From Silurus meridionalis (taxonomy: Eukaryota > Chordata > Actinopteri > Siluriformes > Siluridae): a stretch of DNA of 64,000 nucleotides. The notes beneath the pieces are model-generated. The model made no database searches, was not told the origin of the DNA, and saw nothing but the letters and a program-made list of their open reading frames with translations. Of the stretch, positions 23,901 to 38,051 are shown in pieces. The stretch is taken from the NCBI RefSeq assembly GCF_014805685.1, contig NC_060892.1, positions 14,151,490-14,215,489 on the forward strand, given 5' to 3'. Positions within the stretch are counted from its first letter, which is position 1. Every line of letters begins with the position of its first letter. Position numbers and translations under genes: made by a program.

Positions 23901-24636
23901 CAAAGAAAGTTCATGTGTGAATCAATTTGTAAATCACTGGCCAAAATATATGAGTAAATAACAAACAAACAAATAAGCATATATGAATGAGCCTGTTAGT
24001 AGATAATTGTCTAAATATGTGAAGAAGTGAGTAAATAAATAAACAAGTTAATAAATTAAGCAAATAAGTATGTATGTAAAAAAAAAAAAAAAAAAAAGAA
24101 AGGAGTTAGATATGTACCTATATAACTATTGTTTTACATCTGCATTATATTCATATTTGGAAGTTCCAATGTATGTCTTTTTTTTATCTGAAATTATAAA
24201 TATTAACTTATAATATCCTTTTTATCGGTAATTATTTAGTGTTTTGGGTTAGTTAGACCTCATGTTCAGCTAAAAGTATGACTCGTGCAGCAGTAATACG
24301 CTATAACTGGACCTCGCTGGGATAAAACTAACTCTGGCTGAATTCCAAATGACTCGTTGCTCCCTACGGAGTGTACTACATGGCGTGTTAGAATAAACAG
24401 CTCCTGCTGCTGGCCCTAGTGCACTCGCTTTTCATTCAGCGTCCGTTTGGCATTCGGCCGTTAGAGCGCCATGTTTAGCCGCAGAAGGCGGCTGGCTGTG
24501 GGTTTTGTACTCACTCTGGTGGGAACAGTTTGAGCTCGTCGATGTTTCCCAGGAAGCCAAACAGAGTCCTCATCTGCTCCGAGTTCGCGCTCGGAGACAC
24601 GTTAGTCACCTGGACCACTTTAGTGCCGGAGCTCAT
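17964..24636 (-). CDS. srsf11: SRSF11 (SR-related splicing factor p54), complete CDS
   Basis: Nuclear SR-family splicing regulator. Exons in transcript order: 24636-24515 (ATG 24636-24634), 23318-23185, 21209-21100, 21017-20928, 20820-20771, 19787-19654, 19300-19219, 19118-19005, 18926-18855, 18757-18665, 18369-18210, 18122-17964 (stop TGA). All phases match; total 1320 nt, 439 aa (human about 484). Residues 5-86 form the RRM (VVQVTNVSPSANSEQMRTLF; SRVCFVKF; NTVFVDRALIVVPFAEG). Then come a Pro/Gly/Ala-rich linker, the conserved KEIEEAMKRVREAQSLISAA segment (about 188-207), and a long RS/RK domain (215-387). The end is acidic, RDYDEEEQGYDSE to EDMDMSD, as in the human protein. The donor after the exon ending 18210 (GTCTTC) is weak. 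Intron 2 carries a candidate poison exon (see findings). It is convergent with ANKRD13C, as in human. Confidence 0.97.
21512..21621 (-). other. srsf11: Candidate poison exon in SRSF11 intron 2
   Basis: On the - strand a pyrimidine tract TTTTTTCCTCATTGTAG precedes 21621, and a strong donor GTCGAC|GTGAGT follows 21512. The 110-nt insert would put a TAA in frame with exon 2 at its second codon. SR genes commonly autoregulate through such exons. No expression evidence is available, so this is an inference. Confidence 0.3.
23700..24095. repeat. Degenerate AAATAAGTAAATAA tract
   Basis: About 400 bp of imperfect 4-bp-periodic repeats of AAAT/AAGT in SRSF11 intron 1, ending in a pure A run at 24079-24097. 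Translations of it are meaningless. Confidence 0.75.
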
Positions 24637-24790
24637 TATTGGTACTACTTACCGCTGTTAGCCGTGCAGCTAATGCTAGCTACCTAGCTATAGAGCTAAC
24701 TAGCGAACGAGCCTTTGGGAATTTTCGAACCGCTCGCGCTTCCAGCGGCCAGCTCGTGCGCGCGCGAATGGTGCTCGCGCACAGTATAGT
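24637..24790 (-). promoter_or_regulatory. srsf11: SRSF11 5' UTR and probable promoter
   Basis: GC- and CpG-rich block directly upstream of the SRSF11 ATG, with GTGCGCGCGCGAATGG at about 24756-24771, in contrast to AT-rich flanks. This is the usual look of a housekeeping-gene CpG promoter. The exact start site cannot be read. Confidence 0.5.
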
Positions 24791-26640
24791 CCGATAAATA
24801 CAGATCAAAATATTTTATTCTAATTTCTTTTTATTTTCTTGATTATTTTCTTCTGCACACTGACGCCTTGTCGCTCTACAAATGTTCCTGTTTTCACAAC
24901 GACCTCCTCCACAGCAACACTGACAGCGTGATCAATACATTTCAACATAGAAGTCCCTCAGTACAGCCAGTGTTTTCTCTGCTTTTTTTTTTATTAGTTT
25001 CTGCTCAAAACGCGTTTTTCAAAGAAAAGAAAATACTGCTCTTATAAATAATTTACATCTGGGTATTAAAAAAAAATGTTGCATCATCCAACGATACAAC
25101 AATTGATTATTTTCCTATAACAGCTTGTCTTGAAGGCTTTTTATTACCTTTAATTCAATTTTATAAAATATTATTTGTAGATCACACAACTGATTTAACA
25201 ACTGACATTTTCCCGAAGCAAAGGTTAAAGGTTATAGAAAAACATTTTTATTAGTGTCTATATGTTAAACTATTATAAGTTTATCTCTTACATTTAAGTT
25301 TATCGTTTATCGTTTACTTGATACTGTACTGATTTTTCCATAATACACCAGTACATTTGTGTATTAACGAATGATACCTCATATATACATCTTTCTTATC
25401 CAATTATAGTTACATAGAAAAGTTATGAAACGTCCAAGAGACGTTGCTGTTAAGTGTGTTATTGTGTCTGTAAATGTGTGGCAAAAAAGCCACCTGGAAC
25501 GAAGTTCTGACACTGGAGACTCCTTACATACATGTGAAATAAACCTCTTCCAGATTTTTTCACTGAGTACAAAGTCAACATGTTGTCTTACTCTGTTTAT
25601 TATCAACCTTAGGTTACATGCTTGTCTGTCATATATCTCCCTGTGTATGAGTGGTTCCTATAGAAATAAGAATATATTAGGACAAGCACATTAATCTGAA
25701 CCCAGCAACAAAAATGTTCCACAATGCAGCTGAAACCCAAAATCTTATAGATACGAAGGTTTTTATTCCTTTTTCTACAAAAGCAATGTGTTATAACAGT
25801 CGGAAATCTGAAAACAGGAGAAAACCTGTGTTATGTATGTTGTTAACATGAAATGTTGTACTATAAACAGTTAAAGGTCGTTCTGACTGTAGCTGGAATT
25901 ATAGGTGTACATATTAATTTGCTTGTTTACATTTTTTATTGTTTCTATAGTAACACACAGACTGGTTTTACTATGATATATTTATTTAACATTTATAAAA
26001 GGAGTTTCAGTGGTAAACCCTGAATTTGTACTTTCCAGTCATGGAAAAAATGACAAGTTGATTTTGTTTTTCTGGGAGAAGTGGAAAGTGTGAGAGTGAG
26101 GTGAGGGGAATGACTTTATCATGGGCTGCACTTTTATATCATTTGTGAGACACCAGGAGTCAGCTTGCCTGTTGGATGTTCCACAACATTAAATTTATGA
26201 ATTGTTTAAATACTCAATAATACAATATATAATTATTGGCAAATCACTGTCGTCTGTAGTGTGTTCTTTCAAGAACCATGTAGATGGATTTGGACTGTAA
26301 TTTAAATAACCAGTTTTCTACAGTGGCTTAGTAATACAACCGCCATGAACATTTTCACAACCATCAGTGAACAGTTGTAACCCCAATAATGACTGAACTA
26401 TAATGAATGGACATTTGGTTTTACCCAGAGGTGGCAAGTTTTTTTCCTTGTCACTGTTGCCACTTCCTGCTCATTAGGGATTAATTTATAGGCTGCTTTG
26501 GAACAGTGTCCATTGAATTATTGAATTGAATATTGTATTGAATTAGTTCTTAATCCGAATTTAAGAATTAAACAGCATTCTGTTGTGGTCATTCCATTTA
26601 GAAATGTATTGCACTGATACTGCACTTGGTACTGAATTCA
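24791..26640. other. Intergenic between divergent SRSF11 and SIRT7
   Basis: About 1.85 kb, AT-rich. No open frame with recognisable content, no RNA gene and no clear mobile element. Confidence 0.6.
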
Positions 26641-26681
26641 AGCGGCCGTTGTTTGACTTTTATTTTGAAATGTAAAGTCTT

Positions 26682-26687
26682 TTCCGG
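26682..26687. promoter_or_regulatory. sirt7: ETS-type TTCCGG next to the SIRT7 start
   Basis: TTCCGG lies 24 bp upstream of the SIRT7 ATG, a core ETS motif often found at start sites of TATA-less vertebrate genes. Single-motif evidence only. Confidence 0.35.
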
Positions 26688-26710
26688 TTTGTGTCGGAGA
26701 TGCATTCAAT

Positions 26711-29700
26711 ATGGCGTCACAAACACAGCCAAACGGACTCTCTAGAGCAGAGAGAAAAGCTCTTGAAAAGGCGAAACTAGTTCAGAAAGAGACCCAGAGA
26801 AATAACTTTAAATTGGTGAGTAGATTTTACATTTCAAAATAAAAGTTTAATTCTGTTTGAATCAGCGCTTCTGAGACAATAATTACCCGGTAAACAAACA
26901 CCGAGTTACTGCTGCCATAGAAATGTATTACCACATAAAATCCATATTATCTTGACTGTATTCCAAAATTCCGGTTGCAGTGTGTACACCTTTTGTAAAA
27001 AACCGACTAGTTTATTGGACCGAGATTTAATCGTGAAATGTGCACAGCTGCACCCATTATCCATGGCATGTTTCTCTTCCATTTAAGGCTTTTTCTTTTC
27101 TTTTTTGTGCACTACATGTCCAACAGTATGTGGACAACTGATCATCAGATCCACATGTCTCTCCTCCTGAACTATTTTGAAGCACAGAATTGTACAAAAT
27201 ATCTCTGTAAGCTTTAGCGTTACTGTGTCTCTTCAATGGAACTCAGAGACCCAAAACCTGCACAAAGCGACCTCCAGGCAGACATGGTGTGTTCTGGTTA
27301 GAGTGAAAGACCTCCAGACCCCTGTCCTGCACAGAGCCCAGACCTCAACCCCACTATACATGTTTGGGATGAAATGAAACACCAGCACCCCAGATCTCCT
27401 CAACCTACCTACTGCCTGATCTCAGCAATGTTCTTGTAGCTGAATCAGCACAAATCCCACAGCCACACTCCACACTCTAGTGAAAAATCTTCATGTAGGG
27501 AGTGAAATGTCTAACAAAACATACAGGTGTCATGGTCAGCTGTCCCCATACTTACATTTTTAGTCAGATGTTTCCGTTTATTTTAACACAAGCAGACCTT
27601 TAATGTCAATATTTATGTTTTAGTTATCGTAAATAATAATGTATTCCTTATGTTCAAGCTGTTTTATTTTATTAGATTAGGGTTCATTTAGAAATGTTTG
27701 TAAGACTAAGATTAAGAAGTAGCCTAATCTATCTGGTATCTATCCTCTTTCTATAGATTTTACTCACTCACTCACTCACTCACTCACTCACTCACTCTCA
27801 CACACACACACACACAAACACACACATGCTTTTAGACTAAACTGTAATGTTTTAATAACAGTATATGTTCGACTGACCTACAATTAAACAATAAAAAAAA
27901 CTGCACTGTAGTCAACCTAAACAGCTTCAAGCTCATATTTGGAGATTTATGTTCTTTATTACTTGTTTCAACTCTTAAATATTGTGTTTACTGCATCGTC
28001 TTGATTACATTTTTAAAGTACAGCATGGTGACCCTCAAATTAACATTTATGGCATTTGGCTGACGCCTTTATCCAGAGCGACTTACAACTAAGCAAGGGG
28101 GGCCTTCTCAAGCAGTGGCAGCATGGTTGTGGTGGGATTTGAACCTGTGACCTTTCAATCCAAAGTCCAATGCCTTATCCACTGAGCTTCCATCTCCCTT
28201 TTATTATTCTGAGAGAAAACCTTATTTTTGCACTTATACTTCTCAGGTGGGCAGGATCTTAAAGAAAGCCGAATGCGAGCGAACAGAAGAAGAACACGCT
28301 TTACTTAAAGGGCATGAAGATACTGTGCAAGAGCTGAGCAAACGTCAGGCTCGAAGAAACATCCTGAAACGGAAACAGGAAGAGGTGAGTCGGATAGATT
28401 TTTATTATTGATGTGTGTTTCAGTAGCTTCAGAATCTTGATATTCTTGTATAATATCCCTAATATTTTAAACTAATGATAAGGTTTTGAGGCCCGGTGTT
28501 GTTTTTGTTTTGCTGCTTTCAGCTCTTTGATGATGAGGAGGATCTGAGAACCAAGGTGAAGCAGCTGGCGGAAGCAATGCGTCAGGCTCGCCATGTTGTC
28601 ATTTACACAGGAGCCGGGATCAGCACGGTACCAGTGTCTTTAGATCCTGTAATTCTGACTTCCTGGATTGCACGTTGATGAAGGTTTATAACATTATTTT
28701 AATGTTTGCCAGGCTGCTTCCATCCCCGATTACAGAGGGCCTAACGGAGTGTGGACACAATTACAGAAAGGGCGTGCTATCAGGTGAATGAGCGCGACAC
28801 TAATTCTGGCGCTTTTTTTTTTTTTTTTGGCGCACTTTATGTACTTTGTTATGCAGGACGGAGAAATCATGCTGTAATCCGCTCTTTGTCTACCAGGTAC
28901 ACGGACCTCAGTGAAGCAGAACCAACTCTGACTCACATGTGTATCCAGATGTTACACAAGGTTAAAATGGTGAGTGCTTAAAAATCTGATATTGTTACAC
29001 TTTTCTGGCCATGAGCCTCAGAAATGTGGAAAGTTGTTGCAGTCTGATTCAGACTTTTATGTGTGTGTGCCTTTATATCATGTTTTTAGATCTGCATACA
29101 AGCAGTCAATTGAAACATGTTCACAGCATCATCTAATAAAATTCCATTTAAAGTTGTCAAATGCTTTTTATCCAAGCTGACACTTTTCTGGTCACAAGCT
29201 TCAGAATCCGGAACGTTTTTTTTTAAACACTGTTTTTTTTTTTTTTACCAGTAATATTACTCATTCATTCGAAAATGATAATCAGCATGGGACAGAGTTT
29301 CAAAAAGGAATTTTCTAGCATCTTGTGAAAACCAAAAAAGGCCAAGTTGATGCTGGTTTTAAACTTTTTTCCACATCTGCTCATTTGATGCCATTTTTAT
29401 CCAAACAACATACAACTGAACTGAGAATGTGAAGGTTTGGAGTTTAAGGATCAGCAGCTTGGTGGTGCTGGGATTTGAATGTGTGTGAGAAAGTGACATG
29501 TATTGTACATTGTTAATAATTTAATACGCCCAATATAAGTTCATCCATTCATTAAATACCAGTAAGCACTGGTCTGGGTTGTGGTGTATTAAGAGCCTTT
29601 CTGGGAAAAGTTTGTGTGAAGTGGAAATACAATCTGATTAAAACACAAGTTCACAAACGTATTCTTACCTTGGGGCATCTACTTCTATTTGTGTGTGTGT

Positions 29701-31605
29701 GCGTGTGTGTGATCACGCACAGGTTCAACATGTGGTCTCTCAGAACTGTGACGGTCTTCACTTGCGCTCTGGGCTTCCCAGACACGCCCTGTCTGAGCTG
29801 CATGGGAACATGTTCATCGAGGTAAGACTCTGCTCAACACAATCCCGTATGCTGCCAGCAAATACGATGTGGAACGCATGCTTATGGGTCAGTAATATAC
29901 ACCATTTTCCATATAACCTGCCGTTATCCATCGTCACTTAATGCAGGTGTGTGTGTCGTGCTCTCCGGTTCGCGAGGTGATTCGTCTGTTCGATGTGACG
30001 GAGCGCACGGCGCTGCACAGACACGCTACAGGTCGGCGGTGCGCTCACTGCAGAGGGGAGCTGAGGGACACCATAGTGCACTTCGGTGAGAGAGGCACCC
30101 TGGAGCAGCCATTAAACTGGAAAGGTGCGGCAAAGGCCGCAGAACAGGCAGATCTCATCCTTTGTCTCGGCTCCAGTTTAAAGGTCAGCTAACAAACGAC
30201 ATACTGGATTTGCAGACATTTATTCATGGGCTTCTTTAATATCTGCGTTTGCTTAAGCAGGTCCTGAAGAAGTACGCATGCTTGTGGTGCATGAATAAAA
30301 CAGCTGCTAAGAGAGCAAACCTATACATCGTCAATCTTCAGGTAAATTCGTCACACCTCTGTTTTGTTTACTGCTGCAAATGCATATTCAATAACAGTAT
30401 TTTGTTTGTAGTGGACACCAAAAGATGACCTGGCCACTCTGAAAATACATGGGAAGTGCGATGATGTGATGCGGCTCCTGATGAAAGAGTTGGGAGTTGA
30501 AATTCCAACCTACAACAGGTCAGTTGCCTTTTTTTTTTTTTTTTTTTAATAACGAAATTGGATCATTTTTATTCATATATGTTAAATTTTTTTGGTGTGA
30601 GAATGCCTGATAAGAAAGGTTAAAAACACTAGGTCATATTGGTGCAGTTCCAGTTAATTGTTTAGTGCCAAAACCTCTGGTACTTTGTACAGTGGAACAG
30701 ACTGAGTATGGTATTAGTAGAACAAAATGAATACACAAACTGGGGAGTTGATGACTTTTTATAGCAGCATATACTGTGTTTTGTTCCTCTTATAGCATAG
30801 CAATGTGCTTTCACACACCTCCCAGTCAGTCAGAATCAAGCATTCAGACAGTCCAGGGGTCACCAACCTTTTTGAAACTGAGAGCTACTTCTTGGGTACT
30901 AATTAATGTGAACGGCTACCAGTTTGATACACTGAAATAACAAATTTGCTTAATTTACCTTTAATTATGTTGTTATTAATAATCAATGATATTCTATATC
31001 TAGTTATCTGTATTTTAATATCATTTTCAAATTCACACCAATACAAGTGTGATTTAAATAAATTAGATGCAGCTCACTGGTAAGTGGCGCTATGGTGAGC
31101 TATTTTTAGAAAAGGCCCACAGGCGACTCATGTAGTCCCGTGGGCACCACGTTGGTGACCCCTGAGACAGGCCATGATATCTCTTATCACTTATCACCCT
31201 ATAGCAGCTATCAACAGTTGCTAAAAACCTTTTTAAATACCACATTAATATACATCTGTGAATTTTGCCTAGCAATTAAAACTACTGTACAAATTTCCAA
31301 TTACTTCGACAAATTTCATCACTGCCCTCTGACCTATCAGACCTCAGCATTTAGTAGCACCACGGTATCATTTCATTACTGATGTTTCTTTTCACTGTCC
31401 CAGATTTGAGGATCCCATCTTCAGCTCAGCCACATCACTCAGACCGGATGAAGAGGACAGTCACAGCCGTAAAACTTTAGTACCCCCTGCTGCCATGGAG
31501 GTCTCTAATTCCGATTCAACGGTTCAAGCTGATGAGGCAGGAGTACAGGGTGGGTGGTTTGGACGGGGTTATTCCAAAGCAAGGAAGAAAAGAAAAACTA
31601 CATAG
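26711..31605 (+). CDS. sirt7: SIRT7, NAD-dependent protein deacylase, complete CDS
   Basis: Class IV sirtuin acting in nucleus and nucleolus (known for H3K18 deacetylation and rRNA transcription). Exons: 26711-26815, 28247-28384, 28523-28627, 28713-28783, 28897-28969, 29723-29821, 29947-30183, 30261-30341, 30412-30518, 31404-31605 (TAG). Total 1218 nt, 405 aa (human 400), all phases matching. Residues 1-81 are a basic, coiled N terminus. The NAD-binding site is TGAGIST (110-116) then DYRGPNGVW. Next come SQNCDGLH and the catalytic His191 in ELHGN. The zinc tetrad is Cys199, Cys202, Cys229, Cys232, followed by [19 protein letters not shown] and the LYIVNLQWTPKDD strand. The lysine/arginine tail (ARKKRK) fits a nucleolar signal. 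All catalytic features are intact. I saw no AATAAA in the first 300 bp after the stop. Introns 3 and 4 are only 85 and 113 nt; intron 1 (1.4 kb) holds a Tc1 remnant and a SINE. Confidence 0.98.
27100..27565 (+). mobile_element. Tc1-like remnant in SIRT7 intron 1
   Basis: Contains a decayed transposase C terminus (DLNPIE-type block now reading [13 protein letters not shown]) and a right end with CATGGTCAGCTGTCCCCATAC. The same family is at 42440-42920. No intact frame. Confidence 0.55.
27767..27825. repeat. (ACTC)n(AC)n microsatellite
   Basis: Eight ACTC units followed by AC repeats in SIRT7 intron 1. Confidence 0.9.
28046..28198 (-). mobile_element. tRNA-derived SINE
   Basis: On the - strand: an A-box-like TGGAAGCTCAGTGGATAAGG (complement of 28171-28190) and a B-box GGTTCAAATCC (complement of 28135-28145), about 25 bp apart, followed by a tail (AAGTCGCTCTGGATAAAGGC) typical of a widespread teleost SINE. 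It has no anticodon-arm structure of a working tRNA. A weaker copy may lie at 29380-29480. Confidence 0.7.
30854..31164. mobile_element. hAT-type MITE with 8-bp target duplication
   Basis: Ends are inverted: CAGGGGTCACCAAC at the left and GTTGGTGACCCCTG at the right. The flanks AGACAGTC (30846-30853) and AGACAGGC (31165-31172) match at 7 of 8 bases, the size expected for hAT. Non-coding, in SIRT7 intron 9. Confidence 0.85.
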
Positions 31606-32175
31606 TGACATGTAGTTTTGTGTGATGGGACACATTGTTTTTGCTTTAAAGAAACATTCCACCTATGATACATTCCAGCGGTCTTAAGATTATGAGACAA
31701 TTAGGTTACCTGGATACAAATTCCTCACTAAACAGTATAGATTTGCTCTCACCGGGAAAACGGTGGGGGTTTTCATCACACATTTTATTCACCTCATTTC
31801 ATGCATACTTACAGGCTCGTGTTTGCATGCAAGTGTGCATTCAGGAAATTAATCACTTATTCAGCCAAAACCACAGTATAAAATGACACGATTACTGATG
31901 TAATGCGATGTGGAATGCTTTTTTAAAATATTAATTGTTAGGTCTGTGCCAGTTTGTCAGTATTCGCCAGTATATGCACCTTACTTTCTCAGGTATTAAG
32001 CAAAACTTGATGTGATTTAATAGATGATTTCTACATAATCAGTTTATGAATAGAGCAGTGGTCACTTGTAAGGGAGCTTTCACACTTTATGGCAACCACT
32101 TTAAATGGCTATAAGGTGGACCAATCTGATCTAAAACTGGATGAGGCAAGTGAAGAAGAACAGCAGTTAGAGAGT
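31606..32175. other. SIRT7 3' UTR and downstream spacer
   Basis: AT-rich, without a recognisable gene. The transcript end is not obvious because no AATAAA occurs close to the stop. Confidence 0.5.
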
Positions 32176-32176
32176 T

Positions 32177-32353
32177 ACAGGATGTCCAAAAGTCTTCATA
32201 CATAGAGGAAATTATAACTTTTCTGTAAAACGTCTTCCTCTGTAAAGAACACAAAGTGTTGCAGAACTATCTGAAACTAAAGCATCCACTGAAAAAATGT
32301 TTGGTGCTTGGCAAATGTAGCTCCCATGTACAGAGACTTTTGTGACACCCTGT
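32177..32353. mobile_element. Small mariner-like MITE
   Basis: Imperfect inverted ends: ACAGGATGTCCAAAAGTCTT at the left and AGACTTTTGTGACACCCTGT at the right. About 177 bp, non-coding. A TA is present at the left end only. Confidence 0.55.
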
Positions 32354-32883
32354 TGTGCCAATATGTCAAAATCACAATCTAACTAAAAGGAACAAGCAGG
32401 GTTTTGTTAGACGGGTATTTTTGACGTGACCTCTCACTTCAACTGCCGCATACAGTTCATACAAGCAGCTGAAATTCCAATGCTACAGCAGACAAACAAC
32501 CTCCCCGACACCAATCCAGTATACTGATCACTTTTTTATTACCAAGCCTTATTTTGTGTTACTGGTAGATACAGAACAAGGCATACCAGCCAGTTAGTGT
32601 TGTAAACTAGCTGGTAAAGGAGAGATTTGTTATAGTCACACAGGGGGAGAACAAACAGCTACTTCTTTTACTGTAGAGAAAAAAAACTCCTTTGCACCCT
32701 TGCAGCTGTCAGTGAGTTCAACTCTCAACACTGTGTATGGCAGCAGATGAACATTAATAGAAGTGATTACATTTCATAACATTCATTGAAATATAAATTG
32801 TACCTTGGGGCATAAATGACTATTGTAAATGCCTTTTACAGTCTTATGCAGTATTCCTTATGATGTGCAGCTTAATAACTAAC

Positions 32884-32886
32884 AAG

Positions 32887-32970
<84 letters not shown>

Positions 32971-32990
32971 TACATACACACACAGTGTAT
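32884..32990. repeat. (TA)n(AC)n microsatellite
   Basis: About 70 bp of TA then AC repeats, at the left border of the next element. Confidence 0.95.
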
Positions 32991-33475
32991 ACTTTTTTTT
33001 TTTTTTTTTTTACTTTTTATGTTGCAGCCTGATACAATTGTTAAAAAAGATTTTTTTCTCAGTAATAGAAATATTTAGTAATGTAAGGAAAATAAAAAAC
33101 TGATATCACATGAAAATAAATATTCAGACCCTTTGCAACGAAACTTGAAAGATAGTTTAGGTGCTTCCCATTTTGCTTGATAGTTGCTGATCCAGGTGTG
33201 CAAAGCTGTGTGTCAAGACTCGATCGAGGCTGTAATTGCTGCCAAAGATGCGTCCATAAGTACTGGGTAAAGGGTCTGAATACCTATGTACATGTGATAT
33301 TTCAGTTCTTTTTAATAAATGTACAGACATTTCTAGAATTCTGTTTTCACTGTCATTATGGGGTACTGAGTGTAGATTATTAAGAAAAATATTTATTTGA
33401 ATGATTGTAGTATCAGGCTGCAACTTTAAAACCTAAAATGAGTGTTGGAATACTTTCTGAATGCACTGGAGGTGT
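32990..33475. mobile_element. Deleted Tc1-like element
   Basis: Non-coding derivative of a fish Tc1 family. The inverted repeats are recognisable from the TTGCAGCCTGATAC block (33022-33035) and its complement GTATCAGGCTGCAA (33409-33422), and from AATATTCAGACCCTTTGC. The right end reads ACTTTCTGAATGCACTGG. Transposase is gone. Confidence 0.75.
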
Positions 33476-33809
33476 ATGTACATATGTTTAGATAATGAAT
33501 GGTGTAATGGGACTTCTTGAACATCTCCAATTTAGCAGTGACTCCATCTCTGTTTAAAACACTGTTTACACAATCTCAGTTAACAGCAGTCTTAAATTAC
33601 TGTGGAAATTTACTGATCCTCAGAGAAACTAGAATCATGTATAGATAAACACATGAATCATGTTATTACATTTGCCAACTATATTGGTATATTTAAACTT
33701 TGTATTTTGGTGTAGGATTTAAATTTGTACAGCCAGAACCACTATGGTGTTTATTATACCTGTAACTTTAAACTTTCTTTGTGCTGTAAAAAAAAAATAA
33801 ATAAAAATA

Positions 33810-35800
33810 TAGCTGCAAGCAGCAATGGCGGGCCCTCGCACATTTGTGTATCGCTATACGGTGCCTCCCAGAAAACAATGCACGGTGTGCAAGTGCATCA
33901 AGTTGGTAAATATCAGTGGACTATTTTATGTTGTTACTGACCCATTTGGGGACTGTAGGTAAAAGAAACCCCACATTTTAGACAAACGGGGGCACTTAAG
34001 AGACACACCGTTGTCCGACCTTTTTGTCCACACTTAACAGCCGACAAATGTGATGTATGTGTCAAATTTCAAGTTAATCTATGCACGCCAAAAGCCTTAA
34101 ATATGCCTGAAATAAAAGGTAAGTTTGACGCGTTGCCATGAGAACAGCGTTCGATATATCAAAAATCACTTTGCAAATTACCATCTACAATGTCTCGCCA
34201 TCATGTTGATTACGTTTGGTGGCAATCGCATGAATATCCTAGGAGGAGTTCACCACATGCAACTGTCAAAAAATCCACCTTTTGTGACTGACACACTTCC
34301 TGGCGCCTGTTGGTGGCGCTATGTCCGAGATTCACAATAGGCACATCGATGCGATCGGAATCCTTGGCCGAACATACACACCGCTTGTCGTCCGAATAAG
34401 ACGACTTTAGATATTAGACACTTCCTGTTTCTCTGAATTCGCCATAAATTTGTCGCCTCGCCACGGCAGCACCGTTTAAAATATAAAAAAATTCCTTCAC
34501 AATTTAGCAAGTGCAACGTCTCGGCATCATGTTCACCATGTTTGATGTCAATCGCATGAATTCCCTAGGAGGAGTATTTAAAAGTTCACCACATGCACTT
34601 ATGAAACCATCCAAAATGGCCGACTTCTTGTTGGGCGGAGCTAATAGGTTTGATTGTGAAAGTTGTTCGGGTCGATGAGATCTATATGCCTACCAACTCT
34701 CGTTCATGTGCGTACATGTTTGCCCGATCTGTGCACCAATATTTGTTTTTGCATTACAGGGGGCGCTACAGAGCCCTATTGCCACGCCTATGTTCCAGCC
34801 TTTGACCGGTCCTAATGGCAGACGACTTTGACGTCTGTGCCAAATCTCCGGTGTTTTCGAGCATGTTAAGGCACACAAAGTGCATGCCAAATGCTTAAAT
34901 ATGGCTGAAATAAAAGTAAAGTTTGACGCGTTGCCATGGGAACGGTGTTCGAGATATCAAAAATCCCTTCACAATTTATCATCTACAATGTCTCGGCATC
35001 ATGTTGACCACGTTTGGTGTCAATCGCATAAATATCCTGGAAGGAGTATTTAAAAGTTCACCACATGCAACTGTCAAAAAATCCACCTTTTGTGACTGAC
35101 ACACTTCCTGGCGCCTGTTGGTGGCGCTATGTCCGAGATTCACAATAGGCAGATCGATGCGATCGGAATCCTTGGCCGAACATACACACCGCGTGTCGTC
35201 CGAATAAGAAATTTTTTGCTTTAGATATTAAACACTTCCTGTTCTCCGAATTCGTCATAAATTTGTCGCCTCGCCATGGCAGCACCGTTCGAGATATCAA
35301 AAATCCCTTCGCAATTTAGCAAGTCCAATGTCTCGGCATCATGTTCGCCACGTTTGATGTCAATCGCATGAATTCCCTAGGAGGAGTATTTAAAAGTTCA
35401 CCGCATGCACTTATAAAACAAACCAAAATGGCTGACTTCCTGTTGGGCGTAGCTCATAGTTTAGAGGGGGGGAAAGTTGTTCGGGTCAATTAGGTCTATA
35501 TGCGTACCAACTCTCGTACATGTGCGAACATAATTGCCCGATCTGTGCACGAATGTTTGTTTTTTAATTACAGGGGGCGCTACAGAGCCCCCCTGCCACG
35601 CCTGTATACCAGCCTTTGTAAGGCCCTAGTGACAAAGGACTCTGACGTGTGTGCCAAATTTCAAGAGTTTTCGAGTATGTTAAGGGACCTCTAATGACCA
35701 ATGTGTGTAAAAAAAAAAAAAAAATTCTAAGGAAAACAATAGGGCTTCGCACCTCTGGTGCAGGCCATTCTGGCCTGCTCCTCGGTGCTCGGGCCCTAAT
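33810..35800. repeat. 2-kb interspersed element with ~800-bp tandem duplication
   Basis: Begins AGCTGCAAGCAGCAATGGCG followed by GGGCCCTCGCAC and ends GGTGCTCGGGCCC, so the GGGCCC ends are near-inverted. Inside are two diverged copies of an ~800-bp unit: TTTGACGCGTTGCCATG recurs at about 34123 and 34921, TTCCTGGCGCCTGTTGGTGG at about 34298 and 35105, and GGGGGCGCTACAGAGCCC at about 34759 and 35574. Smaller repeats (TCTCGGCATCATGTT; AGGAGTATTTAAAAGTTCAC) lie inside each unit. The two - strand frames at 34690-34890 and 35564-35752 are copies of each other, not genes. It resembles a repeat common in fish genomes; class not determined. Confidence 0.8.
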
Positions 35801-35966
35801 AAAGGTCTATTTGACCAGTGAGTATCTCTTCAGTTTTTGTAATGTACTTCAACTGAATCTACTGCAAATAGAACATTTTACACCCGAACTGAAATGGTCT
35901 GTTCAGAGAATCTTGCAAAAACATTCAAGTTCAACTGACAGTAAAGCACCAGAATATACATGCCTC

Positions 35967-35972
35967 TTTATT
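35967..35972 (-). other. rbbp9: Poly(A) signal of RBBP9
   Basis: AATAAA on the - strand about 117 bp past the RBBP9 stop; a plausible transcript end giving a short 3' UTR. Confidence 0.5.
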
Positions 35973-36088
35973 CTACCTTTACCATTGTGTAGTTATTGAT
36001 CTTTAAGTACATAAACAGTTTCAGGATAATCGTTACAGCAATTTCACTTGTGAGAAAAATATAATACAAGTTTGATCCTTCTAATAAT

Positions 36089-38051
<1,963 letters not shown>

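Noticed and set aside
24756..24783. NRF1 site in the SRSF11 promoter
   Set aside because: GTGCGCGCGCGAA is only loosely like the NRF1 motif and may simply reflect CpG richness.
28130..28195. tRNA gene on the - strand
   Set aside because: A- and B-box are present, but there is no proper cloverleaf, and the downstream tail marks it as a SINE.
34690..35752. Two similar - strand frames (34690-34890, 35564-35752) as a paralogous gene pair
   Set aside because: Their similarity comes from the tandem-duplicated repeat; no start context, splice sites or known domain.
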